Source: Paracoccaceae bacterium (GTDB lineage: Bacteria; Pseudomonadota; Alphaproteobacteria; Rhodobacterales; Rhodobacteraceae). From it: a stretch of DNA of 64,000 bases. Under the pieces are notes generated by a model that saw only the letters and a list, made by a program, of their open reading frames with translations, did not search any database and was not told the DNA's origin. Shown one piece after another: positions 20,267-29,106 of this stretch (positions are counted from its first letter, which is position 1; every line of letters starts with the position of its first letter). The translations under genes and the position numbers were made by a program. The stretch spans positions 18,948 through 82,947 of the forward strand of contig CACPPZ010000004.1 of NCBI GenBank assembly GCA_902635985.1, written 5' to 3'.

Positions 20267-20416
20267 TGTCTTCCCAACTGTCTTCCCAAGTGAATCTCTA
20301 AAATTTGCTCTGTCTTCCCACTTTTTAGCGTATTTTTGTGTGACTCATTTGCAATATGCAGAAATATTATTAAAAGGTGTTTTTTGTCTTCCCAAGCTCG
20401 ATTAGTGTCTTCCCAA
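20267..20416 (+). repeat. Cluster of five TGTCTTCCCA(A) motifs
   Basis: Copies at 20267-20277, 20279-20289, 20311-20320 (TGTCTTCCCA then C), 20385-20395, 20406-20416. Confidence 0.85.
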
Positions 20417-20442
20417 AACAAAACACGAAAAGGAATATTGAA

Positions 20443-20889
20443 ATGAAGACAAAGATACCGCCCCCTATTCTAGCGTTAGTAATGATAGGTTTAATTTACC
20501 TCTCTTCTTTATTTGTTGTACCAACCACATTTAATTATCAAGGCTCATTGAGTGTTTTGTTTATTATTTTGGGTGCAGCATGCGCGTTACCTTCTTTTAA
20601 ATTGTTTGCGAGATTCAAAACAACTATTACCCCTTTAAAGCCTTCCGATGCTACTGCGCTAGTAACTGAAGGTATGTATCGGTATTCAAGAAACCCAATG
20701 TACCTAGGGTTGCTATTATGGACTATCGCTTCAACAATTTGGTTTGGAACTTGGTTAGGTATAATTATAAATATTGTATTTATTTTTCTTATAAATTTTT
20801 TACAAATCATTCCTGAAGAGGAAGCACTTCTGGAAATTTTTGGTGAAGAATATGAAGAGTACAAAAAGAATGTGAGAAGATGGATTTGA
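20443..20889 (+). CDS. Isoprenylcysteine carboxyl methyltransferase (ICMT/PEMT)-like membrane protein
   Basis: Multiple TM segments and C-terminal YRYSRNPMYLGLLLWTIA...EEYEEYKKNVRRWI; ATG 20443 preferred to 20377. Confidence 0.75.
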   Translation: MKTKIPPPILALVMIGLIYLSSLFVVPTTFNYQGSLSVLFIILGAACALPSFKLFARFKTTITPLKPSDATALVTEGMYRYSRNPMYLGLLLWTIASTIWFGTWLGIIINIVFIFLINFLQIIPEEEALLEIFGEEYEEYKKNVRRWI

Positions 20890-20905
20890 TAAAAAGAAAT
20901 GGGCT

Positions 20906-20975
20906 ACTAGAACGGTTTTGACAATTCCAAGGCAGACTTCAAAGTAGATTTATTTCGTGCTGACCACCCTCGCCC
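20906..20975. repeat. 70-bp direct repeat, copy 1
   Basis: By-eye comparison: 65 of 70 positions match copy 2 at 22067-22136. Confidence 0.85.
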
Positions 20976-20992
20976 AAAGTAAGTCGCTATAC

Positions 20993-21439
20993 TTACCTTT
21001 GGTAAATGATAAATGGAGTTACTGACGCGACTTGGTCGTACAAGTTTCTCGCTTTTTGATTAAATTCTTGTGTCATCCAATACACTGAGGGAGTTCCATT
21101 TATATCTGCTGCCTCGTACACAGCTTGAATTAATGCCGTCGCAATACCTTGTTGACGCATTTCTTTGAGTGTGAATAAGTCTTGCAAGTAGCATACATCT
21201 GTAGTTTCCCACGCGTCGGGATGAAAAATGTAATGTACGAGGCCATGCAGAGTATCGTTACTATGAGCAACCAAACAATTCAAATTTGAAAAATTGTTAT
21301 CGATCAACCTAGAGAATGTTCTGGAATATGTTTCGAGGGGTAGTTTTGTTTCATAAAACCTGAGATATTCTCCCCAGATGTGCTGCCATTGCTCTCTGTC
21401 GCGATCTTCTAATAGTCTAATATCGAAGCCTTTTTCCAT
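20993..21439 (-). CDS. GNAT family N-acetyltransferase
   Basis: IRLLEDRDREQW..., CYLQDLFTLKEMRQQGIATALIQAVYEAA acetyl-CoA-binding motif. Confidence 0.82.
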   Translation of the reverse strand: MEKGFDIRLLEDRDREQWQHIWGEYLRFYETKLPLETYSRTFSRLIDNNFSNLNCLVAHSNDTLHGLVHYIFHPDAWETTDVCYLQDLFTLKEMRQQGIATALIQAVYEAADINGTPSVYWMTQEFNQKARNLYDQVASVTPFIIYQR

Positions 21440-21461
21440 TTACCCTTCACCAAATATTCTC

Positions 21462-21722
21462 TAAATCTTTAATACTATCTTTGTTTACTGCACTTATTGT
21501 CTGCGCCAAAGCACTTTCACCAACATAAACCAGACGCACTTGATTGTTTCCTTGAAAACCGCACCGTGTGCATCCGGCTCGTTTTAAAACTTCATCAGAG
21601 GTAATTTCTTCACCATACATATTAAGCTAAGCAGTCACTGGCACCATCGCATTGTGGCGGCACTTATCGTTCTTACATTCGATGTAGAAATTATGAGACT
21701 TATTTTTCTTTAGCTGTATCAT
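21462..21722 (-). pseudogene. Small Cys-rich (zinc-ribbon-like) protein interrupted by an in-frame stop
   Basis: Hand translation MIQLKKNKSHNFYIECKNDKCRHNAMVPVTA*LNMYGEEITSDEVLKRAGCTRCGFQGNNQVRLVYVGESALAQTISAVNKIVLKI*; internal TAG at 21627-21629. Confidence 0.6.
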
Positions 21723-22027
21723 GGCCTTGCCGCTTTTGAATTTGGGGTGTGATGCACAACCATATCACCCAGCAGCCGAAAACTTTCCTTAAACAATGGA
21801 GCAAGGTGGCCTTTAATACGCCCTTGCGCAGTTTCGCTAGCAGCCATTCTGTGCTCTTCTGTCGGATAAGCAGAAATCGCAATTAGGCTTGCTTCTTCGG
21901 TTTTAACCAACACAAGTAATTCAGCTTCTGGAAATAGCGATGGAGAGTCACGCTCATATGTTTCAATAAACTCCTGCATGGCTTGAGCAGAGTTGAAATC
22001 CATCGAAACTACATTGGTTGGTTTCAT
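21719..22027 (-). CDS. Hypothetical protein
   Basis: ORF of 102 aa overlapping the start of the interrupted Cys-rich gene by 4 nt (ATGA-type coupling). Confidence 0.5.
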   Translation of the reverse strand: MKPTNVVSMDFNSAQAMQEFIETYERDSPSLFPEAELLVLVKTEEASLIAISAYPTEEHRMAASETAQGRIKGHLAPLFKESFRLLGDMVVHHTPNSKAARP

Positions 22028-22066
22028 GCTTACGATCCTTCTAAATGATTAACGGAAAGCATACCA

Positions 22067-22136
22067 ACTAGAACGGTTTTGACAATTCCAAAGCAGACTT
22101 CATAGTACATTAATTTCTTGCTGACCACCCTCGCCC
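22067..22136. repeat. 70-bp direct repeat, copy 2
   Basis: Partner of 20906-20975; includes the 3' end of the lysozyme-like ORF. Confidence 0.85.
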
Positions 22137-22427
22137 GAAGGCGTCAAATGTACTGAGGCTTTCGTAATACTTCTGCCTGACATCGTTGACATACTTAATA
22201 ATCTCTTCTGGATTGTGATCTGCAAAAGCTTTTAAAGTCATCGGACCTATCGCTCCATCCGCTGATCCTCTTAAACATCGCTGGATTGCTTTAGCTGGTT
22301 TCCCTGCTCCTGAATTTACAGCCCATGGGCCGCTGCATAAAACTACTCTCTTTAGTAAATAATCTCGACATAAAAAAATCCTTTTCGACCGGTAATTACC
22401 TTCATTGGGTAAATGTTGTCTTCCCAA
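22110..22427 (-). pseudogene. Truncated GH108-like endolysin (C-terminal peptidoglycan-binding part)
   Basis: KAIQRCLRGSADGAIGPMTLKAFADHNPEEIIKYVNDVRQKYYESLSTFDAFGRGWSARN resembles the C-terminal part of phage/GTA GH108 muramidases; catalytic N-terminus absent. Confidence 0.65.
22417..22427 (+). repeat. Sixth TGTCTTCCCAA motif, near the right att-like copy
   Basis: Exact 11-bp match to the left cluster motifs. Confidence 0.8.
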
Positions 22428-22567
22428 ATTAGGTGATTCTTTTATGAATCAGTGAATAAGGTAAATAAACCACAACATTGCAAAAGACGTCATAACCGTA
22501 TGAATCTATTAGGTTATTTTATTAATATCTTAAGTTTTCCAATTCATCTTTGAATGCCAAGATCAAG

Positions 22568-22612
22568 TTGCCAAGGTAAATGTCGTGAGTTCGAATCTCA
22601 TCGCCCGCTCCA
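22568..22612 (+). repeat. Duplicated 3' half of tRNA-Gly (att-like)
   Basis: ttgccaaggtaaatgtcgtgagttcgaatctcatcgcccgctcca identical to 20161-20205. Confidence 0.95.
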
Positions 22613-22705
22613 ATAGATTTAATTTCATTATTTCTCATAATATAGTCTCCAAAGATCTTGATAATTTAAGATTTTGAGAGAATGTCCAGTTAGCTTTCCC
22701 AAATT

Positions 22706-23854
22706 TTAAAAGTAATAACCGAGGGTTAGGCTTAATTTGCTATCATCTATAAGCGAATAAAATGGTAGATTCTGTTTGTCAGACTTATAGAGTAAATAAT
22801 TTAAGTCTAGGGTCATTCCGTTACGTAGCCGCCTTGAAGCCTCTAAACCAAATAGAGACTGGCTAAATTCATCATCAACGGTATATAGAACAAGAAGACT
22901 GGTGTCGAACTCATCATTTGCTGTTAATCGAAGTCCTGAGACAAGCGTACGATCTATTAGAGCCTGAACTCTATCATCATATTGGTATTCAATTATTAGC
23001 CCCATATCCCATTGTGTCTCAAAAATTGAATAGACAGTTTTTTCTGCTCCCATAACTGCTGCATCAAAATCCTCCTCACTTTGAGTGCCAGTCAGGCCTT
23101 CAAATTTATACAAGATCGAGTCTCCAGTATATTGAAGCTCCAAACCAATTGAGCGCATTCGCTCATAATATGGAAGGATACCACCCATTTCCTCAACACG
23201 AATTAATGGTTCTCGAGCGGTTCCATCGAATACACTCAGAGCATAGTCAATATCGCCAACTGAATTACCATACCTTATAGCATGATCGGGAGCTTTAGAC
23301 CCTTTAGTGTGCGCAAACTGAGCTGGCAAAACTGGCAATCCAAACCCAGGGTGAGCATTTTTCTCATTAAATGTCCTTTCACGAAACCTGGGGATATACC
23401 AATATTGGAAATCTCCAGAACCTAAATAGGTCTCAAAAGAAATGGATGGCGCACCGAGTCTATTATCTGAGGAAATACCTGCCGCCATGTCGTGCTGATT
23501 AATCAAATCAACAAGGTTTCTACTTTCGACGACCCCCCAAAAAGTATGTCGATAGCCTAAATATGCGTCTATTTCTCCAAAAGTCTTCGAAAGAAAAAAT
23601 TGACGTGGCTCTACTATATCCACGCCACTATCGTTTAGACTTTTTCTAAATATAAATTCATACACAAGCTGAAAGTGAGATAACTCCTCATATCCCATAA
23701 CTTTCGCTTCTGCTGTAATATTTGTATCAAAACTCTCATCTAAAGACTTGGGATAATAAGATCCTGTAATCTCCAGTGAACCATTTGTCTCAGCGTTAAC
23801 TTGTATCGCCAATAGCAGCCACAAACATAATGTTTTTGTTAACGAGCTCATCAA
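22706..23854 (-). CDS. Putative outer-membrane beta-barrel protein (signal peptide)
   Basis: Leader MMSSLTKTLCLWLLLAIQVNA; alternating hydrophobic/aromatic segments; C-terminal SKLSLTLGYYF. Confidence 0.65.
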   Translation of the reverse strand: MMSSLTKTLCLWLLLAIQVNAETNGSLEITGSYYPKSLDESFDTNITAEAKVMGYEELSHFQLVYEFIFRKSLNDSGVDIVEPRQFFLSKTFGEIDAYLGYRHTFWGVVESRNLVDLINQHDMAAGISSDNRLGAPSISFETYLGSGDFQYWYIPRFRERTFNEKNAHPGFGLPVLPAQFAHTKGSKAPDHAIRYGNSVGDIDYALSVFDGTAREPLIRVEEMGGILPYYERMRSIGLELQYTGDSILYKFEGLTGTQSEEDFDAAVMGAEKTVYSIFETQWDMGLIIEYQYDDRVQALIDRTLVSGLRLTANDEFDTSLLVLYTVDDEFSQSLFGLEASRRLRNGMTLDLNYLLYKSDKQNLPFYSLIDDSKLSLTLGYYF

Positions 23855-24633
23855 CGGACTTTTTTAAGCGATTTCTTATTGAAGTCTTTCGCAGTCAAAC
23901 CGGTTTGAAATTTCCAATCATCGAACTCCAATACCGTCCTCTTCCCAGTCTGATGATTTTCCATCTCGAAGACATCCGCTCGCCAAAATTTATCATTATA
24001 TTGAGAGTAACCCTTATATTCTAAAGTTTTGAGCAAGCTTTCTTTTCTGTCATAAAACTCAATTTTATGAGACCTATATTCTTTTGTATCTATCCAAACA
24101 ATTTGCTTCGAATAGCCACTCTTGCGATCTACAGGATCATACTCAACTACAAAACAGTCCAACCCGTTATATGCCTCATTACGCAAGTACTTATAAGTAT
24201 ACTTTTCAAGTTCCTGGCTCGAGATATCTTCATATGCAAACTCGCTCCCCATAAACGGTCCCGCTTGGTTCGATGAGGCAATACGCTTTACACGCTTCAG
24301 GGCCGGTAAGTATAACCACTGATCATCTGACCCTGATTTTTTTGTGTGGGAGAGAAAAGCTGTACCCTTAACATCAGCTGGAGTGTCAAAAATAACCAGT
24401 GACAAATCACCTTCATCTGTGCCCTCTAGGGTTCTATTTCTGATCTTCCTGGAAGTTGAGTTCCCATATTGATCAAACAAGGTCATGGTCATTGTCGATG
24501 TCGTGTCCCCAAAACCATTATCTCTGACATCTACCTCTGTCGCTATTTCAAGGCCCCTCCTATCAGAAGCATAAACGTTAGCTGCAAATAAACAGGAAAT
24601 TAAAGCTATAAAAATAATTTGCACGAATTTCAT
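23851..24633 (-). CDS. LolA-like outer-membrane lipoprotein-sorting protein
   Basis: Signal peptide; SDDQWLYLPALKRVKRIASSNQAGPFMGSEFAYEDISS motif typical of the LolA-like family accompanying RND exporters. Confidence 0.8.
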   Translation of the reverse strand: MKFVQIIFIALISCLFAANVYASDRRGLEIATEVDVRDNGFGDTTSTMTMTLFDQYGNSTSRKIRNRTLEGTDEGDLSLVIFDTPADVKGTAFLSHTKKSGSDDQWLYLPALKRVKRIASSNQAGPFMGSEFAYEDISSQELEKYTYKYLRNEAYNGLDCFVVEYDPVDRKSGYSKQIVWIDTKEYRSHKIEFYDRKESLLKTLEYKGYSQYNDKFWRADVFEMENHQTGKRTVLEFDDWKFQTGLTAKDFNKKSLKKVR

Positions 24634-24651
24634 AATATATTCCTTTTACAA

Positions 24652-26973
24652 TTATGCAGTAACAACATTTTCTTGAGCATTACTTTTGTTCATTTTTCTA
24701 TCTAATAGTATGAGTAATGCAGGTAATATTGTTAAGTCCGCTACCAAAGCCATAAATAATGCTATAGCTGTTAAGCTAGCCATGGCACTGTTAAGTCCAA
24801 AACTTGACTGTGCTAAAATAGCAAAACCAGCAACTAAAATAATCGTTGTTACCAGCAATGCAGTACCGACCCCACTAAAAGCAGACACAACCGCTCTTTC
24901 GGCAGATAGATTTTCATTTTTTCGTGCCAGTTGATATTTTGTGAGAAAATGTACGCTATCATCCACAATTACTCCAAGCGCCATACCAGTCACTACAGCC
25001 ACTGCCATGTTTACTTGCCCAACAAATAAGCCCCATACCCCGAAAGCTAATGCGGCCGGAAGCAAGTTAGGAACGAGACTTAAAAGTCCAAGCCTTAGAT
25101 CCTTCAAAGCAATCAGAATAATTCCTGAAATGATCAAAACAGCATACAAAGTCCCCCATAACATGCCCTGAATATTTCTTTCAGCTATGTACGAAAACAT
25201 CACAGTGGGGCCTGCTGCAACTGCATCCATTCCAAGCTCACTTTCTAGAAAAGTTTCTGCTTCTTGGATCCAAGCTTTTATTTGATTGGTAGTTAGATCA
25301 TCAATAGTAACAATGACTTGAGTTGACGACTTATCAATATCAATTTGATTGTTGAGGTCCAAGCCGAACGGAAGCGATAATTCATAGAGTAATAGATACT
25401 GCGCAGATAGCTCACGACTCTCTGGTACCCGATAAAACTGTTCTCTCCCTCCATTTAAGTCTCTATTCAGACGCTTAAACACATCTGTTATACTTTGCAC
25501 ATTTGTGACCACTTCATGGTTGCGGGCCCAGTTAGAAAATGTTTCGAGCTTATTTAAGAATTCGGGATCACTTATACCATTTGGCTTTTTTGACTGCATA
25601 TCAAATTGTATTTGATTTAAACCAGTTAAATTTTGGCTTATCCAATCAGTATCTGATCTGAACGTTATATCTTCATCAAAATACTTCAGAAAATCATCGT
25701 TAATTTCATTCCTTGTAATTGCCGCGGTTATAAGAATTGACACGATCATTGATACTACCAGAACAGCCTTATATTTTGATGAAATAAATTCCCCAATTAT
25801 ACCCATATACTTATTGAGCGAACCTAGTGTTTCTTTAGGTTTTACAGTCACAAAACTCATTAAAATAGGAAGAAGCATAATAGAAAAAAGCCAAGCCGCC
25901 ATCACACCAGCTGCTGTAATATTTCCTAGGTCATGAAAGGGTGGTGAGTCAGAAAAATTTAAAGATAAAAAACCTACAGCGGTTGTTATCGATGTCAGAA
26001 AAATTGGCTTCCCATTAACACTTAAACTATAAATAATTGAGTCACGTTGACAATGGCCTGCTTTCATTCGCTGAAACATCGTAACAAGAAAATGAATGGA
26101 GTCTGCCACTGCTAAGGTTGTAATCACTGTTGGAGCGCTCGCAGACGGTGGAGTTAATCCTACACCAATCCATCCACCAAAACCCATAGCAACCGTAATA
26201 CTTGGTACAATAATTAGTATTACCATTGCCGTTGCATAGATTGATCTTATCAATAAATAGGTGACGATCAAGATGACCATGTACATAGCAGGCATCAACG
26301 TCATCATGTCGTTTTCAGATGCCTCTAGAAACGCATTGTTGAAAACTGCGATGCCACCAAGCCTTAATTTTACTTCATGATTTCGTTCAATTGTTTCCTT
26401 TAGCATCCTGGCAGCCTCGACAACTTCAACTACTTCCATGGGATCTTTACCAGGCAATTGGACGGTAGCTGTGACAGCGGTGGATCTATGCCCTGGGTCG
26501 TGAATACGACCAATTATTGAGGGTTCGGTGGTAATTATTGCACGTATATCTTTTAATTCTTGTTCGGTTAGCTCTTCCGCATATCCATAAAGATCTTCTA
26601 CAAGTAGATCATCTTCATCCACCTCTGTGTGTTGATAGTTAGATATGCTGTCGACACGCAAAGAATAGGGAATCTGCCAAGCTAATTCGGTTAACTCCTC
26701 AATAGCTGCCAATATTTGAACGGAACTGGCATTACTGCCTAGTTCTGGCTCTACAGCGAATTGAACATTATCAATTTTTGTGTAAGTTTTCTGGAGCCGT
26801 TCAAAAGCATCAAGTTGTGGATTTGTTTTCCCAAAAAATGCCCGATAATCATTGTCAAAGTAAAGGTTTTTAGCACCATATGACATTCCAACGGTTATTA
26901 GAAAAAGAAAAATAATTGCTAATAGACGGTTTTTTAAAAGCATTTCTCCATAAGATGACTTTGTAAAGTTCAT
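24652..26973 (-). CDS. RND superfamily (MMPL-type) exporter
   Basis: Two repeats of a TM bundle with a large loop; GVIVDDSVHFLTKYQ and LAVADSIHFLVTMFQRM TM4/TM10 motifs. Confidence 0.88.
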   Translation of the reverse strand: MNFTKSSYGEMLLKNRLLAIIFLFLITVGMSYGAKNLYFDNDYRAFFGKTNPQLDAFERLQKTYTKIDNVQFAVEPELGSNASSVQILAAIEELTELAWQIPYSLRVDSISNYQHTEVDEDDLLVEDLYGYAEELTEQELKDIRAIITTEPSIIGRIHDPGHRSTAVTATVQLPGKDPMEVVEVVEAARMLKETIERNHEVKLRLGGIAVFNNAFLEASENDMMTLMPAMYMVILIVTYLLIRSIYATAMVILIIVPSITVAMGFGGWIGVGLTPPSASAPTVITTLAVADSIHFLVTMFQRMKAGHCQRDSIIYSLSVNGKPIFLTSITTAVGFLSLNFSDSPPFHDLGNITAAGVMAAWLFSIMLLPILMSFVTVKPKETLGSLNKYMGIIGEFISSKYKAVLVVSMIVSILITAAITRNEINDDFLKYFDEDITFRSDTDWISQNLTGLNQIQFDMQSKKPNGISDPEFLNKLETFSNWARNHEVVTNVQSITDVFKRLNRDLNGGREQFYRVPESRELSAQYLLLYELSLPFGLDLNNQIDIDKSSTQVIVTIDDLTTNQIKAWIQEAETFLESELGMDAVAAGPTVMFSYIAERNIQGMLWGTLYAVLIISGIILIALKDLRLGLLSLVPNLLPAALAFGVWGLFVGQVNMAVAVVTGMALGVIVDDSVHFLTKYQLARKNENLSAERAVVSAFSGVGTALLVTTIILVAGFAILAQSSFGLNSAMASLTAIALFMALVADLTILPALLILLDRKMNKSNAQENVVTA

Positions 26974-27557
26974 ATTAGCTCCATGTTAATTTCCAAGCTC
27001 TGTGCAAAACAATATTCGATTAATTTATTATCAGTAGTCCGGCCCACGTCTTCTTTTTGTTTAAAAGCACTTTTGATACAACAAACTGAAGTGAAACTAT
27101 AATTTTTTGACAATTTTTATCTCTCTGCCTAAAAATAAAGCGAACTTGAAACTAAAAACAGTAGTAATTCCGAGATACGACTTATGCGGCTATCTTATTG
27201 TTTACAAGGCGAACCCTAGGTAACCTTGCGTAAGGCTAATAAATAATTTTCTTCAAATCAGAGCTATAACGCTTAACATAATAATTGCATGAAAAATTTT
27301 TAGCTTATCAACATTTGGGTCTACCAAAGATTCGGTCTTTTCCGTGTGGTTGAAAAGAAGCCATCTTCGCAGTCTGACCTAAAAGCGAGGATAAATTTGT
27401 TAGAGTTTAAACTGGAGAAACAACAATAAAATAGTAATTTTTGACAAGCATAGTCATCAAATCACTACATTGTGAAATTTATCACTATGATTTAAATAAC
27501 TTTTTTTGATCTGGCATAGGCCTTGCTGACGTATGCGTTGTATACAAGGAGATTAAA

Positions 27558-27749
27558 ATGCGTTCTGAAAAACAAATATTACGTAAATACGAGATGAGTT
27601 CAACGACAAACAAGATATCTCATAAAGCAAACTTGGCAAACGCGGAAACTGCTAGGCTGAAAGCTGACAATGAAACAGCTTCTCCTAATTTTGGCTTATG
27701 GGACTTGGACAAGAAAAAAGAACAGTTTCTTACAATCGATCGTTTCTAA
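27558..27749 (+). CDS. Small hypothetical protein (63 aa)
   Basis: ATG preceded by AAGGAGATTAAA (good Shine-Dalgarno); intergenic, no overlapping larger ORF. Confidence 0.5.
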   Translation: MRSEKQILRKYEMSSTTNKISHKANLANAETARLKADNETASPNFGLWDLDKKKEQFLTIDRF

Positions 27750-27758
27750 CAAAAACAA

Positions 27759-28937
27759 CTACCGCGCTTTTTTTATAGATTTTTCAACAAGCGCCTTTAC
27801 TGAAGCAACATCTCCTTTAACAGGATTAGTGGAGGCAGCACTGTCAAGCATCGCTTTTTCAGAAATTCGACTTGCACACTCAAGTGGAACACCAATTTCA
27901 CCTAAAGATTTAGGTATATTCAGCAGATCAAGCTTTGCCTCTATTTCTCCAATAAAGCCGTCACTAGTTTTGTCAGACATACCTAAAGCATCAGCCATAT
28001 GATTGCGCTTTTCATCCAACAAAGGAAGATTATAGCGAAGTATGACTGGCAAGACTATTGCGTTGGTCAAGCCGTGTTGCGTATCGTACTCAGCACCTAC
28101 CATGTGAGATATAGCATGAACAAAGCCGAGACCTTTCAAAAATGAAATTCCTGCCAAACAAGATCCTACCAGCATTCCACCACGCGCTTCCAGATTCTCA
28201 GGTTCCTCGACAGACTTTACTAAATATTTACCAATTAGCCTTAATGCTTCAATCGCAGCACCATCACATAATGGGTGAAAATCAGGCACGATATATGCTT
28301 CAATTGCGTGTGTTAATGCATCAACACCTGTCCACGCGGTTAAACTAGGAGGTAATCCAAGTGTCAGCGAGGGATCTAGAATTGCTGCACTAATCTTTAA
28401 CTGCGGATGATCTAGACAAAATTTCATACCTTTTCCAGCGTGCGTCACCATGGCGGTACTTTCCGTTTCAGCACCTGTACCAGCAGTTGTTGGCACCATA
28501 ATTAGCTTTGGAAATAGGTCTGAACTTCCGATCTGTGGTACTGGTTTGTTATAATCAAAAGCCCATAAATCAAAATCATTATTAACTGTTAAGCAGATGG
28601 CTTTTGCTCCATCCATACCACTTCCCCCACCAATACCGATTATAGCGTCATGGTTTCCGTCTCTGTAAGCAATACAACCAGCTTCAATTTCATCACCTAC
28701 AGGATTAGGGGAAATCTCAAAAAAGAGCTCACTGGAAATTCCAGCTTTGAAAAGTAAACTTCTCAGTTCTTGAATGAACGATAACTTCGAACTTCCTCTG
28801 TCGGTTACAATGAGTGGGTTAATAATTTCTAGATTTTTACAAATCGAACCGATCTCAGCGATACGCCCAGGACCATAAAAAATTGGAACAGGAAACCCCC
28901 AGTCTCTATGATCTAGCAGACTATTATGTGTCATCAA
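27759..28937 (-). CDS. Iron-containing alcohol dehydrogenase
   Basis: IIGIGGGSGMDGAKAI, TTAGTGAETESTAMVT, GVDALTHAIEAY, GLGFVHAISHMVGAEYDTQHGLTNAIVLP motifs. Confidence 0.9.
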   Translation of the reverse strand: MMTHNSLLDHRDWGFPVPIFYGPGRIAEIGSICKNLEIINPLIVTDRGSSKLSFIQELRSLLFKAGISSELFFEISPNPVGDEIEAGCIAYRDGNHDAIIGIGGGSGMDGAKAICLTVNNDFDLWAFDYNKPVPQIGSSDLFPKLIMVPTTAGTGAETESTAMVTHAGKGMKFCLDHPQLKISAAILDPSLTLGLPPSLTAWTGVDALTHAIEAYIVPDFHPLCDGAAIEALRLIGKYLVKSVEEPENLEARGGMLVGSCLAGISFLKGLGFVHAISHMVGAEYDTQHGLTNAIVLPVILRYNLPLLDEKRNHMADALGMSDKTSDGFIGEIEAKLDLLNIPKSLGEIGVPLECASRISEKAMLDSAASTNPVKGDVASVKALVEKSIKKAR

Positions 28938-29106
28938 AAAAATCCTTTTTCGATTTTCAGAGTTCTACTTTTGATACAGTCATTTTTTGTCGCAGAAAAG
29001 CCCATCAATGCAAGAATAATTTCTCTGACTACGATCATAAAGACAAGTTTTAGTTGGTTTACTGCGTTCCTCGACTTAACATGTCAATTAATAGAAGGAG
29101 CAATTG

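Larger units (their letters stand above)
20161..22612. mobile_element. Remnant tRNA-Gly-integrated element (att-like repeats 20161-20205 and 22568-22612)
   Basis: Exact 45-bp direct duplication of the tRNA 3' half bounding ~2.4 kb with a phage-lysozyme remnant, internal duplication and arm-site-like repeats; no integrase ORF. Confidence 0.75.

Noticed and set aside
20267-20416. CRISPR-like array
   Set aside because: The repeat unit is only ~11 bp and spacing is irregular (12 to ~74 bp), with no cas genes; better explained as protein-binding motifs.
26974-27557. Possible structured leader or riboswitch in the gap upstream of the RND operon
   Set aside because: I could not match it to any riboswitch class or find a convincing long stem; a covariance-model scan would be needed.
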